From NCBI GenBank assembly GCA_001599595.1, contig BCHH01000009.1:1862503-1926502 (forward strand): DNA of 64,000 nt, in the 5' to 3' direction. Source of the DNA: Beverwykella pulmonaria (taxonomy: Eukaryota > Ascomycota > Dothideomycetes > Pleosporales > Melanommataceae). Below, piece after piece: positions 34,184 to 44,916 of this stretch (position 1 is its first letter; the number at the start of each line of letters is the position of its first letter). The notes beneath the pieces were generated by a model, which did no database searches, had not been told where the DNA came from, and was given only the letters and a program-made list of their open reading frames with translations. The translations under genes and the position numbers were made by a program.

Positions 34184-36850
34184 TTAAAGCTGCCGACACC
34201 ACCTCTCCAACGCCCTATCAACCCCCTTCTCATTCACAATAGCTGCTCCCACTTCCTCAAGCGCAACATTACATTTCACCATACCGAACCCGCCCGTCAC
34301 GCCCCCCACAACCGGTATCACCAATCCCAACTCTACCAATCCCTCCCACTCGCGTCTCGCGACCTCCTTTCCCCAAACTTTACTCACGGCCCCGCTCGCA
34401 CTGGCACCGCCTGCGGCAGACTGGATTCTCGCTTTCGAGGCTAGCGTTACGTATTCGTCGTAGGCCATGTTGAAGTTGCATGTATCCGAGTCGTGGATAA
34501 TATCTAGGCGGGCGGCGGAGATAAGGAGCGCTAGGGCGAGAGTCGAGAGGTGGGGGATTAGAGAAAGTTTTGAGTCGGGTGGTGTGAGGAGCGTGGTTGG
34601 GTGAAGCGAGGGAGTGGTGGCGGAGAGGAGGGCGGTTGGGAGGAGGAAGGTGGTCAGGACGTGAGTGATGGATTTTGTGCGGTAGAAGTGCGGAGCTAGG
34701 AACGTTGTGAGGAAGGATTTGGAGGTAAATAATGTCTGGTTATAATGTTAGTCGTTGTCTTGTATAAGGGTGATTCGAGTGCTTACCGAAATGTTGCGAT
34801 TCCACTCCGTAAGCATGTCCTGCTTCATGGCTTTTGCGGGGGTTTTCGCCTTTTTGCTTGGAGTGTATGCGGGGGTCGAACAGAGTATCGCACGATCTTC
34901 GACGCTGAGCTGATCAGGCTCAATAAGAAGCGAAGCTTTGCAGAGCTCCTGAAATGAAGTGAAGGAGTTGGCTAGCGACAAGTGCACGTATCGGTGACTG
35001 AAACGACTCTTAACTCTTTTTTCTAGGCTATTAGCCACATCGATGCGAGTAGTAAGTCCTAGCACAGCAATCGGTGCCTTCCGAGACTGGGCAATATCGA
35101 ACAGGTTGTACAAAAGGGTCTGGCGGGGATGCGAGGCGAAAAGATCGAACTCGTCCATGATGAAAACGACAGCCTTGGCAACTTGGTCGGTCAATTCTCC
35201 TGTTTGTTCAGACGGATGGGATAGCAAGGCAAGGAGCGTTGTTAGCGTGTCGGCGTAGTTCTTGCCCAACCCCCCGTCTTCTTCGATATCCATCTCTTTG
35301 CCCAATTGTCGCCATATCTCGCGAAGTGCAATCTTATCGTCGGTTTGAATGAAGCCATTGAGCCTGACTATATGATAGTCTTCTCTATTGTCCTTAGAGA
35401 TCTCTGTGAGAACCTTGTTCACGAGTGCGGTTTTCCCGGAACCTCGCGCACCTATCAAAAGCATAGAATTCCCTTCACCAGCTGTTATAGTCTGCTCAAT
35501 GAGCTGGTAAACAGTCTTGTACTCCACGTCTAGTCCCACCAAGGGTACAGGGCGCTTTGCTGTGATGCGTTCCATGACAATGGACTTCAGTAGATCCAGC
35601 TCTCGTCCCGGCGAGAGATTACCTTGAAGAAGAGGCAGAATATCTTTTTCCTTCTGTGCTGAGACTGGCTTGTTGAACGGACTCGGCTCGGTGGGATCAA
35701 GGACACTTCCTAATATGCTCCCGCCATCCAGATCCATGAGATCTTCCTCATCACCATTAACTTCAGCATCGGCCTCAGCTTCTTCTTCTTCATCATCATC
35801 ATCATCAGACGGTATGATGGGCTCGTCCTCTACACCTATATGATCCGTGCGATGTATCCTACGTCTGGCTTTTGCGCTCATTTTCCTGCTTGGGGGAAGG
35901 TGCTCGCCGAGTTCATCCTCCGACTCTGGCACAGTAGAAGCTTCCTGGGTTTTGGCATGCCGTTTTGATGACCTTGAGGGTGTTGCGACAGCCGATTCAT
36001 CGTCCTTGAGCTGGGCCACAGCCTGTTTTCGGGTACTTGCTGGGAGCCTTCTTGTATACGGCCGCTTCGATGGAGTAGTCCCGTTGACTCCGTTTGTGTG
36101 AGGCTGTTCCAATGCCTCATCCTCTTTCACGGCTTTCGCAAGCGTCCGTGTTGCTCGGCCAACTGATCTCGACATATTCGCATTCCGCTCTTGAGCCGGC
36201 TTCTTCGCAGAGCCGTTCCCTTTCCTTACACTCTTGGTTTGTTTTAAAGGCGTTAGCACTTCTTCTGCCAGCTCGTCCAGGGTCTCAGCCTCCGCATCGA
36301 TCCCATCTCTGGATCCGTTCACGAGCGATCGAGAGGAGCTCCGGGTTGCGCTTTCTCCATTCACAGTGCCATTCGCCTTCCGCTTCTTGGGGGTGGGATT
36401 GACTTCGTGAAGCCCGTCGGATGCTCCGCCATGGATCGAGGCTTCTGAGCTCTGGATGCGCTTCAATGGGTGAGAGGGCGTTTGTCTTGAACGAAGCACA
36501 CTTCCCGGTCTGCGCTTTGGGGTAGGCGAAAATGCTCCCTCGATGTCATCGTATATATCCACACGTCCACGTTTCAAAGGTGACAAGTTCGAGGCGTGGC
36601 TTGGGGTCCTAGCAGTCTTCCTCTGCAGTTGAACTTTGCGGATCGATGTGGTTTCCTCCTTGTCGTCCTCGTCCTCCTCCTCCTCCTCTTCTTCTACCTC
36701 CTCCCGGGCGCGTCCGTTCACGTGCGATACTGAACGGTTTGCCGGCCTTCCAGATACCCTCCTGAGCGAACTCTTTGCGAGTGGGGTAGACACGGCGCGT
36801 TTCGGGGTGTCGAGTTTCCTCCTTTTCGAGGAGCGCGGAGAACCGTCCAT
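34184..36850 (-). CDS. ORC4: Origin recognition complex subunit 4
   Basis: 871 aa from two exons (36850-34787 and 34735-34184) with a 51-nt intron. The first ~400 residues are a disordered, charged extension rich in S/T-P and K/R patches, with acidic runs near residues 50-65 and 348-370. The AAA+ module follows: Walker A GARGSGKT (467-474), Walker B VVFIMDEFD (561-569), LGLTTRIDVANSLEKRVKSRFSH sensor region. The C-terminal exon supplies the winged-helix part, including NMAYDEYVTLASKA and the final ALERWC. ORC4 is part of the six-subunit complex that marks replication origins and loads MCM. The extension is much longer than in budding yeast (529 aa in total) and resembles CDK-regulated tails. 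Confidence 0.95.
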
Positions 36851-37464
36851 GGTGTAGGCTGGGCAATACAGTCCTACTGATGTAACTGTAGAATGTAGGG
36901 CATTTTGAAATTACGCGAGCACTCGGGCGAACAGGCGCAATTGGGGTTGAAGGTGGCTATTCAACGGTGACTGTCACAGCGCGTCAAGTCTAGAATTCGC
37001 GTCGCGCTAATTCCGCCCGAGATTAGTCAGTTCTGACTAAGTACCTCTCACTTCCTGTAGTGCTCCCGCCTGTCTTTCATCTTTCGTCCAGCTCTTTGCG
37101 CTCTCATGTCTCACACGTTCCAAACCCAGAAGATGATCGTCAATCCATTGTCGGCTTTGATTCATTTGATTTGCACCTTGCGTAACAATGGTATCCACAA
37201 CCGGAATACCCAATGAATCAACATGAGAAATGGAAGTTATCTACTTGTTGGAAGGTATGCCGGTAGCACACCTACAGAAAATCACGGCTAGAAGCGGGGA
37301 AGCATCCAATTCAACTTTTTGGTACGGCGAAAAACTCTTGGTACTCTTAGAGCCTTACCAAAAGCCGTTATCGGCGCGCCCTTCCGTTGATTGATCATGG
37401 CAGAGTCATCTATCTCTGCATATAATATAGACCTCAATTGTCAACTTTTTTTTTTCAGCACACA
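36851..37464. promoter_or_regulatory. Divergent promoter of ORC4 and the MFS transporter
   Basis: A 614-bp gap between two starts pointing outward. A TATAATA motif at 37421-37427 lies 38 nt upstream of the transporter ATG, and a nine- to ten-base T run (37444-37455) precedes it. Palindromic GGCGCGCC-like sequence occurs near 37374-37381. On the ORC4 side GCGC-rich elements around 36975-37015 could serve cell-cycle control, but no MluI box (ACGCGT) is present. Confidence 0.55.
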
Positions 37465-38924
37465 ATGGCATCCAGCAGCTCTGAATTTGAATTGACCTCC
37501 CACACACCCCATTCATCTACGGCCGAGATCCAACCTCACCGGATCGCATCAGTCGCATCAGTTGAAGCCAACGAGATCAACGAGAGCAATGAAGGGTTCT
37601 CCCTCCCTCCAGCTGATGGTGGAAAGGATGCCTGGTTATTCCTGCTGTCTTGCTTCATGCTTGAAGCGCTAATCTGGGGTAAGTCTTCTGCTCTGGAAAG
37701 GTGAGAGTAGAAGAGTAATGAGATATATTTTAGGATTTCCTGCATCCTACGGTGTCTTTCAAGAGTACTATAGTACGCACGATTTCACTGGTTCTAGCAA
37801 CATCCCAGTTGTTGGGGCTTGTGCAATGGTGAGAGATTTCCATCCAAACAAAAACCTTTATTAACCCCCATTTCCAGGGCATTATGTATATGGACATCAC
37901 CATCGGCTTTGTTCTGCTCAAATGTTTTCCTAAAATGCGTGCATGGTCCACTCCAGTTGGCCTTGTCATCATATGTCTAGCTCTCGGGCTCGGATCATTG
38001 GCCACGAATGTTACGCACCTAATCCTTACACAGGGCATCATCTACTCAATTGGCGGAGGGCTCGCATGGACCCCCATCTTATTCTACATTGAAGAATGGT
38101 GGGTGCGCCGTCGAGGCTTCGCATATGGTGCCACCATGGCCGGGTTAGGGATGTCTGGAGCCATTCTGCCCCTCGTACTAGAATGGCTACTGAATACCTA
38201 CGGCTTTCGCATCACCCTTCGAGTCTGCGCCATCGCTTTTGCGGTGGCGACATTCCCTGTACTCCTCTTCTTCAAGCCTCGTATCCCGTTGTCCCAGGCA
38301 TCCCAAAGCCGGAACTTCGATATGTCTTTCTGGAAGTGCTCGAATTATCTGATCCTCCAGTCCAGCAATATCATCCAAAGCCTGGGCTATTTCCTGCCAG
38401 CTATTTACCTCCCGACATATGCTCGCTCACTCGGCGCCTCAAGCGTGCAGAGCATTGTAACCGTCATCTTACTCAACGCAGCCGCATTCTTCGGATCCTT
38501 ATGCATGGGCCTCGCAGTCGACAAATACCACGTAACAACATGTCTTTTCGTCTCTGCCGTAGGATCTGCCATTGGCGTCTTCCTCATGTGGGGGCTATCG
38601 ACTTCCCTCCCGTTGCTCTACGTCTTCTGCCTTGTGTACGGCGCTTTTGCGGGTTGCAGCGCAAGCTCGTGGAGCGCAATCATCCGCGACACCAAAGAGA
38701 AGAAAAGAGGTGCAGACTCGGGCATGGTTTTTGCTTGTTTGTCAGCTGGAAAGGGTGTAGGGAGCATTGCTGCTGGACCGCTTAGTGAGGCATTGCTGCG
38801 AGCTGGGACGTGGGATGCGGGGATGGCATATGGGAGCGTGTATGGAACGCTTATCGTATTTACGGGAACTACCGCATTACTCGGAGGATGGGGGATCGGA
38901 GCCAGGAGGCTTGGATGGTTATGA
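37465..38924 (+). CDS. MFS monocarboxylate-type (MCT/MCH) transporter
   Basis: 451 aa in three exons (37465-37678, 37734-37828, 37878-38924). A ~55-residue hydrophilic Ser/Glu-rich N-tail precedes the first helix (DAWLFLLSCFMLEALIWGFPASYGVF), whose GFPxSxGVFQEYY pattern is typical of fungal MCT-like carriers. About 12 membrane helices follow; WWVRRRGFAYGATMAGLGMSG is the characteristic loop between helices 4 and 5, and a long central loop (SQASQSRNFDMSFWK) separates the halves. Family members move monocarboxylates, riboflavin or other small acids across the plasma membrane; the substrate cannot be told from sequence. The ATG at 37465 follows a T/C-rich leader. Confidence 0.88.
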
Positions 38925-39998
38925 AGTCATCATAAATAGCCTCAAGCAGTATTCAATAAAATCGGGTCCTTTCTTGCCGGTAGACTAAGTTTCAGGTATC
39001 TCACCAGCTCGAATCCCCCGAAGGGTGCTCTGCATTCCAGCTCTTCGTAACCTCCAACATGTTGATTACTTCGTTTCGGGAATTTTTAGCTGCATTGGTC
39101 TACGTATCAAAGGACGGACATCTGACGTAGCCATTTCATATGCTCCATGAAGTCGGATTCCTGTTGATGTGTCTTTTCCTGTATATGAAGCTGGAGGTTT
39201 ATCCTAATAAGATGCTGTTATCTACATAAGTCTCACATGAGATGATCGACGACCATCCTAGAGCTTGATTTTGCCCAGTCGCTTGATCTTGAAACATCTC
39301 AGGTAAACATCTATCCCAGCCCGCCCCACCAATCACCGGCCTCGCTTCTTCGGCTCTGTGTCGTCATGAAACCGACAGGCCCCTTTCATCTCAGCCTCTT
39401 CGGACCACCTTCTACACACATGAACGATCTACGCCTCATCGCACCGTGCACCGGCCGGCGGCATGATGCTGCTTCAACTCTTCCTTGAACATCTCCGTGC
39501 ACGCACAGCTCCAAAGAGCCTCAATTGGACCCTCGCTTGAAACGGGATGGGAGGAACGATCTGCATGAATTTACGGACTTTTACTGCAATTGTGGGCCTG
39601 CGAGAGTCAGATGCTTGAATGGACATGGGCGCTTCGGCGGCTGTTGTGAGAGCTTCGGATGATGGGGGCGATCTACCATCTGTCTTGCAGCAGAGGGAAG
39701 GTGGTCGGAGCATTGCCAATGATGTTGAGGCGGTGCGGGTCATTTGGATGGAAGCATAGTAGATTGGGGGAGCTGATCGTGTTTTAGGAATTTATGGAGG
39801 TGAAGGTTTGCTTATATACGGGTCTTTCCTTCGTCTTTCGAGAGTCACTCACTCACCAGTCTTCAAGCCATTCTTTCTTGCGGCGCCATTCATTCTTTTG
39901 GTCGTGCCATCTTGCATCTTGCTTTCAGCTTCATCACACATTCTTTCCTTACCACATCACTCTTTCTTTGAACTCAGCTCAAAACAACAACCATCGCC
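38925..39998. other. Intergenic; promoter of the secreted Gly/Pro-rich protein
   Basis: No gene recognised. A TATATA motif at 39813-39818 lies 181 nt upstream of the start at 39999 and is followed by a long CT-rich leader (39825-39990), a usual arrangement for strongly expressed fungal genes. A minus-strand frame at 39474-39743 has no motif and is probably chance. Confidence 0.5.
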
Positions 39999-40679
39999 AT
40001 GCGTTCCATTCTCTTGCTCTCCCTCGCAAGCTCCACTCTCGCCGTCCCCTTCGACGGAGTCTTCAACTCCCTCTTTGGCCGACACAACCGTCCTCACCCC
40101 GGCGAGCACCACGGCGGCAAGCATCACGGCGGCCACCTCCACCCACCCATCGGCACCGGAACTGGGTTCCCCTATCCAACAGCCCCAATTCTAGTTGCCA
40201 CTGGAAGCGGCGGCTTGAACGTGCTTCCCCGGAGCGAGATCCCAATTCCAACTGCCACTGGAAGCGGCGGCTTGAGCGTGCTTCGCCGGAGCGGGATCCC
40301 TAAACCTGTCGTCCCTCTCAGCATAAAATACAAACTCGCGCCCACCATCGCTCCCGACGCATCCAACCAAATTGTTCAAAAGAGACAGAGGTTCGGCACG
40401 GATGTGCCGCCCACATATCCATCGGGGACAGCACCGTCTCTCCCGTTTCCTACGGGCGGGTTTCCTACAAGTGCGCCTTCTGGAGGTTTTCCGAACCCGA
40501 CTGGGGGCTTCCCGGGGTTTCCTACAACGTTGGCAACCCAAACGAGAGGCCCGATTCCGGTACCTACAGGAGATTCGCCAGACTCGCCAGACTCGCCTGA
40601 TGATGGCGATAACTCGTTGCTGGAAGCCTGGGCCGATGCTTGGAAAGCGTGGTGGGCAGAGCGCCGCGGCGGACAGTAG
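39999..40679 (+). CDS. Small secreted Gly/Pro-rich repeat protein
   Basis: Intronless, 226 aa. The first 15-16 residues (MRSILLLSLASSTLA) are a clean signal peptide. The mature part is low-complexity: a His/Gly segment (HPGEHHGGKHHGGHLH), a tandem 19-residue repeat around ATGSGGLNVL/ATGSGGLSVL, a Phe-Pro-Thr-Gly-Gly repeat region (FPTGGFPT, FPNPTGGFPGFP), a Ser-Pro-Asp run and a Trp-containing tail. Dibasic KR at QKRQRF is a possible Kex2 cleavage site. No family is recognised. The composition suggests a cell-wall-associated or processed secreted peptide; effector activity is not supported. Confidence 0.75.
   Translation: MRSILLLSLASSTLAVPFDGVFNSLFGRHNRPHPGEHHGGKHHGGHLHPPIGTGTGFPYPTAPILVATGSGGLNVLPRSEIPIPTATGSGGLSVLRRSGIPKPVVPLSIKYKLAPTIAPDASNQIVQKRQRFGTDVPPTYPSGTAPSLPFPTGGFPTSAPSGGFPNPTGGFPGFPTTLATQTRGPIPVPTGDSPDSPDSPDDGDNSLLEAWADAWKAWWAERRGGQ
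40185..40298 (+). repeat. 57-bp in-frame tandem duplication
   Basis: Two copies of a 57-bp unit (19 codons) beginning CCAATT, at 40185-40241 and 40242-40298, differ at a few positions. They lie inside the secreted protein gene and keep the frame. The sharp similarity points to a recent duplication. Confidence 0.85.
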
Positions 40680-42236
40680 GGAGATTTTGAGGCATTGTAT
40701 GTGTATGTATTTTAGACGGACTGGCTGAAAGGCCATTGGTTGGGTGGCGTTTTGATTTCGAACGTCTTGATTGCTGTTTAGGTCGTTTTGCATTCTCTGG
40801 TCGATTCTGTACTGTAGTCACGTATGAGACATAAAGAAAATACAGAAGACTCATCATTGCCAACCACTTGCTCCCCACCCACAAGTCTCGTCTTCGTGAT
40901 GTCATACGTAAGTAGTACTCCCTCCAGCTTCTAATTGGCTCGTCAAACTCTCCTAGCAAAGTCCGAGATCGTCCGCTCTTAAACCTCAAACTTCAACCAA
41001 CTCCGTCGCGTCAGAAATTATTTGTTCCTGGCTATAGTTTTTGCGATCGATTGCATGGCCGATCGGTCACTCAAGAACGCATGATATAAGTCAGCTTGTG
41101 CAGGTGGGTTTTATGCAGCCCCGATGTCGAACGCGACGTCGAAACTTCACAGCCACAGGAATCCGTAGTCGAAAATAGCGCGCGGCGTTCTGCAATCGTA
41201 GACAGCTAGATGCCTGTACGATTGGTAATGATATTATTCCACTGCTCTAAGGTAGACTACCTAGGTAGGAAATCCTACGATATATAGACAGTTAACTAAT
41301 TTCCAGGTTACTTAGGCTGCCTTTGCTAGCGCCCATTCGCGATTCTCACTCTAATGTCAGCTCAGCAAACACTTTCGAGAGTATCTTAAGTGCCTTTCCA
41401 AAATCCAGGGATCTACGCAAGACGTCCGACACGATTCCCGAAGCTTCGATTTCAGCAGGCTCTAGATCTTATCTCAATATCCCGTTGTCATGATGACAGG
41501 GTTCAACAGCGAGATGACAGCAAAACATTTCCTAGACAACTATCAAGATGAAGCTAAAATCAATCCATCTGAATTATCTTCTCAGTTAACGATGCCATCA
41601 CTACCACTATTTTCTCATTTCGTCCTGTCAATCGGTCATTGTATGGTTCTGTTGCACTTGTTACCATCCATTTCACCCCCTAGTCAACCTTTAAGCAATA
41701 ATGAATTTTATTGCAGGAAAAATGGCCTTTGCTTCTTTTCTCTTATATGTTTACTTCACGCATTTCTCTGCTTCATAAATGCACACTTGCAGCTATCCCT
41801 TCAACACTACCATCCCACTACCTCGGCGCCCCAATACCACCACCTGTCCTTCTCTGTAGTTGAGACCTCAGCTGAATTGATCCGTCGATACACCAAAGCA
41901 AGTTCGTTTCTCGCATATACAAATGTACGTCCAACTTTCGCTTCCAAACGCCACATAGCCCTTCTTCGCTCGATACTTATAAATCGATATGTGTGTATCA
42001 TCCCGGAGATGCCCATGGAGCGGATATATGTAAAAATTGATACGAATGCATTATTGTGTCCTCCCATTTTGAGGGATTCTCTTGTTATATATGTTGATCT
42101 CAGCAAGGTTGGAAAGTGTTGGTCTCACAGGGCTATTGCAATAGCAATGGGTTTCTAAAAGGGGGTAATAAATCGTTGTGTCTGTCTATCTTGAAGCGGT
42201 GCAGCAGAGGGAATACCATCCACCTCACCGTCGCGT
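40680..42236. other. Gene-poor stretch
   Basis: The longest frame (41490-42158, plus, 222 codons) begins with a plausible MTAKHFLDNYQDEAKINPSE stretch but turns into TC-rich, non-protein-like sequence. No domain, splice chain or transposon motif is recognised. Confidence 0.4.
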
Positions 42237-42260
42237 GCACTAGCCGAGTATGGCTAGTGC
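42237..42260. repeat. 9-bp perfect inverted repeat (hairpin)
   Basis: GCACTAGCC at 42237-42245 and GGCTAGTGC at 42252-42260 are exact reverse complements with a 6-nt loop. It abuts the CACGTG cluster. Confidence 0.8.
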
Positions 42261-42262
42261 CC

Positions 42263-42345
42263 CACGTGTCCACACGTGATTGGTACCTCCACACGTGATC
42301 CATACATTCCACGTGATCTACACGTGATCTACACATCAACACGTG
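42263..42345. promoter_or_regulatory. Cluster of six CACGTG E-box palindromes
   Basis: CACGTG occurs at 42263, 42273, 42292, 42310, 42321 and 42340, six times in 83 bp, mostly extended to ACACGTGAT. CACGTG is the core site for bHLH factors (Cbf1, Pho4, SREBP-like). At random a 6-mer is expected about once per 4 kb, so this is strongly clustered. No gene start was recognised immediately beside it; the next frame begins near 42.35 kb and looks decayed. Confidence 0.6.
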
Positions 42346-43718
42346 ATTCCCACGTTCTATATACTCCCAACAGAAAGCAACGCTGTAAATATATTCTCAA
42401 AGTGGCGACAACTGCGTACGGTGCCTTGGGGCGCCTTGAAAGCCACGTATGTCGGTTTACCAAAAGTCCTTTGCGGATGCCTACGAAATCCGGGACCCAA
42501 GTCACGAGGAAACTACCGCGTACACTTCCCTCAATTTCGACAGCATCTTTGAGAAATTACACGAACTTGGACTCTCGTAGCAGTTATACGGAACAGAACC
42601 CTGTCGTCACTTCCCAGTCATTGAAAAGTGGGCTCGAAAGAACGATGACGTGAGCCCGTCTAGAAATGCAATTGCAATTGCGCACAGTTATGGGGTCGAG
42701 CGACCGTGAAACTTCGGCAAGTACGTTGCGGCAGATCAGCGTGATACCATGGAAGAGGAGTTACCGCCGCGGAAGAAAGACCTCGGGAAGTTGATCGCTC
42801 TCTCTCGGCAGGAGGCCCCGAACACAGCCGAGAATTATATCCATGTATTCACACCTGATCTAAATCACGTTGCCGCGAATAATCCGGTATGCTGGCAAGC
42901 TTGCCCCGCTCACTTTCCATGGGTCAACGTTACACGGGTTGAGAACGCGTCTCTGAATCCATAGGATGAAGGATATAAGTCACAAGCCGTCGACAATCCC
43001 GCGCCCAACGGAATCAAGAAAGTCACTGCGACCGACATCGACGAGATATTTTCATACCAATTCAGAATTTTCTGCCACGTAAAAGGGCAGAAGACGACAG
43101 GCCTCGGTAGCTGAGACCGCGAAGCTATTCTATCCTGGTAGAATTTGTAACTGAGCTATGGATCGTAAGGATACTGATCGATGAAAATTAACGGGACGAC
43201 ACGCAAGACGATTACGACGACTTACTGAGTGCAGATGGGGAGGGAGACGAAGATGCGCTGGAGAAGAGAGATTCTAATATAGATCATTCTTGGGTGAGAG
43301 AGCGCGAAGAAGCAGTGTTGGCTGGCAGTACCGCATTTCGACCCGCCTAAGGACTTATCGCTGCAGTGAAGCTCATGCATTCCATAGAGCAGCTGTTCAA
43401 GCTCGTATTTTCATCTTCAAATAACCGATCATGTTACTAACAGAGTAGATGAGTGAGGTATTTGTATTAAATATAACGTTCGAGTTGCGCTGATGAGTAG
43501 TTGTATACAGAACGCAGGCAACATGTACTGCTATCATACCAACAGACGCTCAAACGATGCAATTCCCATTCCCCATTTGCTCCCGTCCATTGTGGACGGC
43601 TCCCCTTCAATGTTTCCACAGCCGCTCGGTCTAGGCTCTCGCACTAAGGCATCTCGAAGCCCAGACCCATGCACATGTCCACATCCACATCTACGTGCGC
43701 TCACAAAATTCTTGACAT
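42346..43718. other. Possible decayed coding region; no gene called
   Basis: Protein-like pieces on plus appear in changing frames: KVATTAYGALGRLESHVC near 42.40 kb, LGKLIALSRQEAPNTAENYI near 42.80 kb and GIKKVTATDIDEIFSYQF near 43.03 kb, separated by stops. They may be remains of one gene. No family is recognised. Confidence 0.3.
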
Positions 43719-44916
43719 TTAGACTTTCTCTTTCTCGCTCGCGCCCTTGATGAAGCCCGATAAATCGCCCACTGTCACTCGTTAGCGCAATCCTCAAACT
43801 AGTCAACTCCCAGCAACAAGGATGCAACTTACCAGGCAAGCTAAATGGAAAGTCCAAACTAGCGAGCATTATCGCGGCGAAAAGGTACCATCCAAATAGC
43901 GTCGTACAAAATGCGAACGCTCCGCCCGCAATCTGCAGCCGACCGGCCAGCGCGGTATTTCCGTTATTGAGCTGGAAGTACGCGCCGGCTAGACAGGAAA
44001 ATGCAAGCACGAGAGTGAGGAAGATCATGAAGAAGACGATGTTCGTTCGAATCGAGCAAATAAGATAGATGAAGCACATCAGACCCATTGCTATGAAGAA
44101 GAATGCTGGGAATGGGTGTTAGTCTGGTTTATGGATAATATGGAAGGGGGGAAGGAGACATACCGAAGCTGGATCGGAAACCAACTGTTGATATGCCATC
44201 GGCTGCATTTTCGGTTGTCGAGTATGCACCGTAGGCGTTGTAGAAGGGCTGGAGGGTTGCGGCCCAGCCGAGCCAGAAGGCGCCAAAGGATCCGAAGACG
44301 ACGAAGGGGAATGTGTTGCCGATGAGAAACTATACGAGTCAGTATCGGATGTCATGTGCATGTCGAAATGGATGGGCATACTTCTCCAAGAGAGGCGATA
44401 ATCATGAGGAGGCCGCCAAAGAAGTAATATGTGCCGGTTCCAGCAGCACCGTTACCGCCTGCACCTCTCCAGCCCATGAGGTCCATGCTCAAGGGCGTCA
44501 AGGAAATCAAAAAGCCGATGAGAGCGCTGTTGCTGTTGTTAGGGCAAGTTCTGTAAAGGCGGTGAGAGGGAAGATCATACAGTGGAGTTGGGTTTCCAAC
44601 AGTCCTTCGTAGTTCGCCATGGACCTTGTTCTGAGGGGACAAGTACAATTTCTCGAAGAGCTCCGGAGAAATGGAGATACTGCCAGCCGTGCGGATCTTC
44701 TTCAACGCGGTCTCAGAATCGTGGTCAGCATCTAGATGCCGGTGTCCTCCATGCCCATTGTAAGGGTTTCCTACGAGAATTAGATATCAGCAACGCTCTA
44801 AGAGGATGCATCATGAACATACCATTGTTGCTAAAGTCCTTCTCGATCGGGGCATAATCGTCTATGCCTGTCGCTGGGGCAGTCAAGTTCTCGTTATTCC
44901 GTGTTCGGTCCGACAT
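43719..44916 (-). CDS. GPR1/FUN34/YaaH-family acetate transporter
   Basis: 306 aa in six exons on minus: 44916-44823, 44770-44581, 44526-44382, 44329-44164, 44105-43833, 43771-43719; every junction restores frame. A ~95-residue cytosolic N-tail is followed by the family signature NPTPLALIGF, formed exactly across intron 2. Six membrane helices follow, with [34 protein letters not shown] and YSTTENAADG as further family blocks, then a Lys/Glu tail. Ady2/AcpA-type members import acetate or ammonium-related solutes at the plasma membrane. Five introns of 44-58 nt in 1.2 kb is dense for this window. Confidence 0.92.

Noticed and set aside
41490..42158. 222-codon plus-strand frame
   Set aside because: Only the first ~30 codons look protein-like; the rest follows a TC-rich tract and has no motif or homologue that I recognise.
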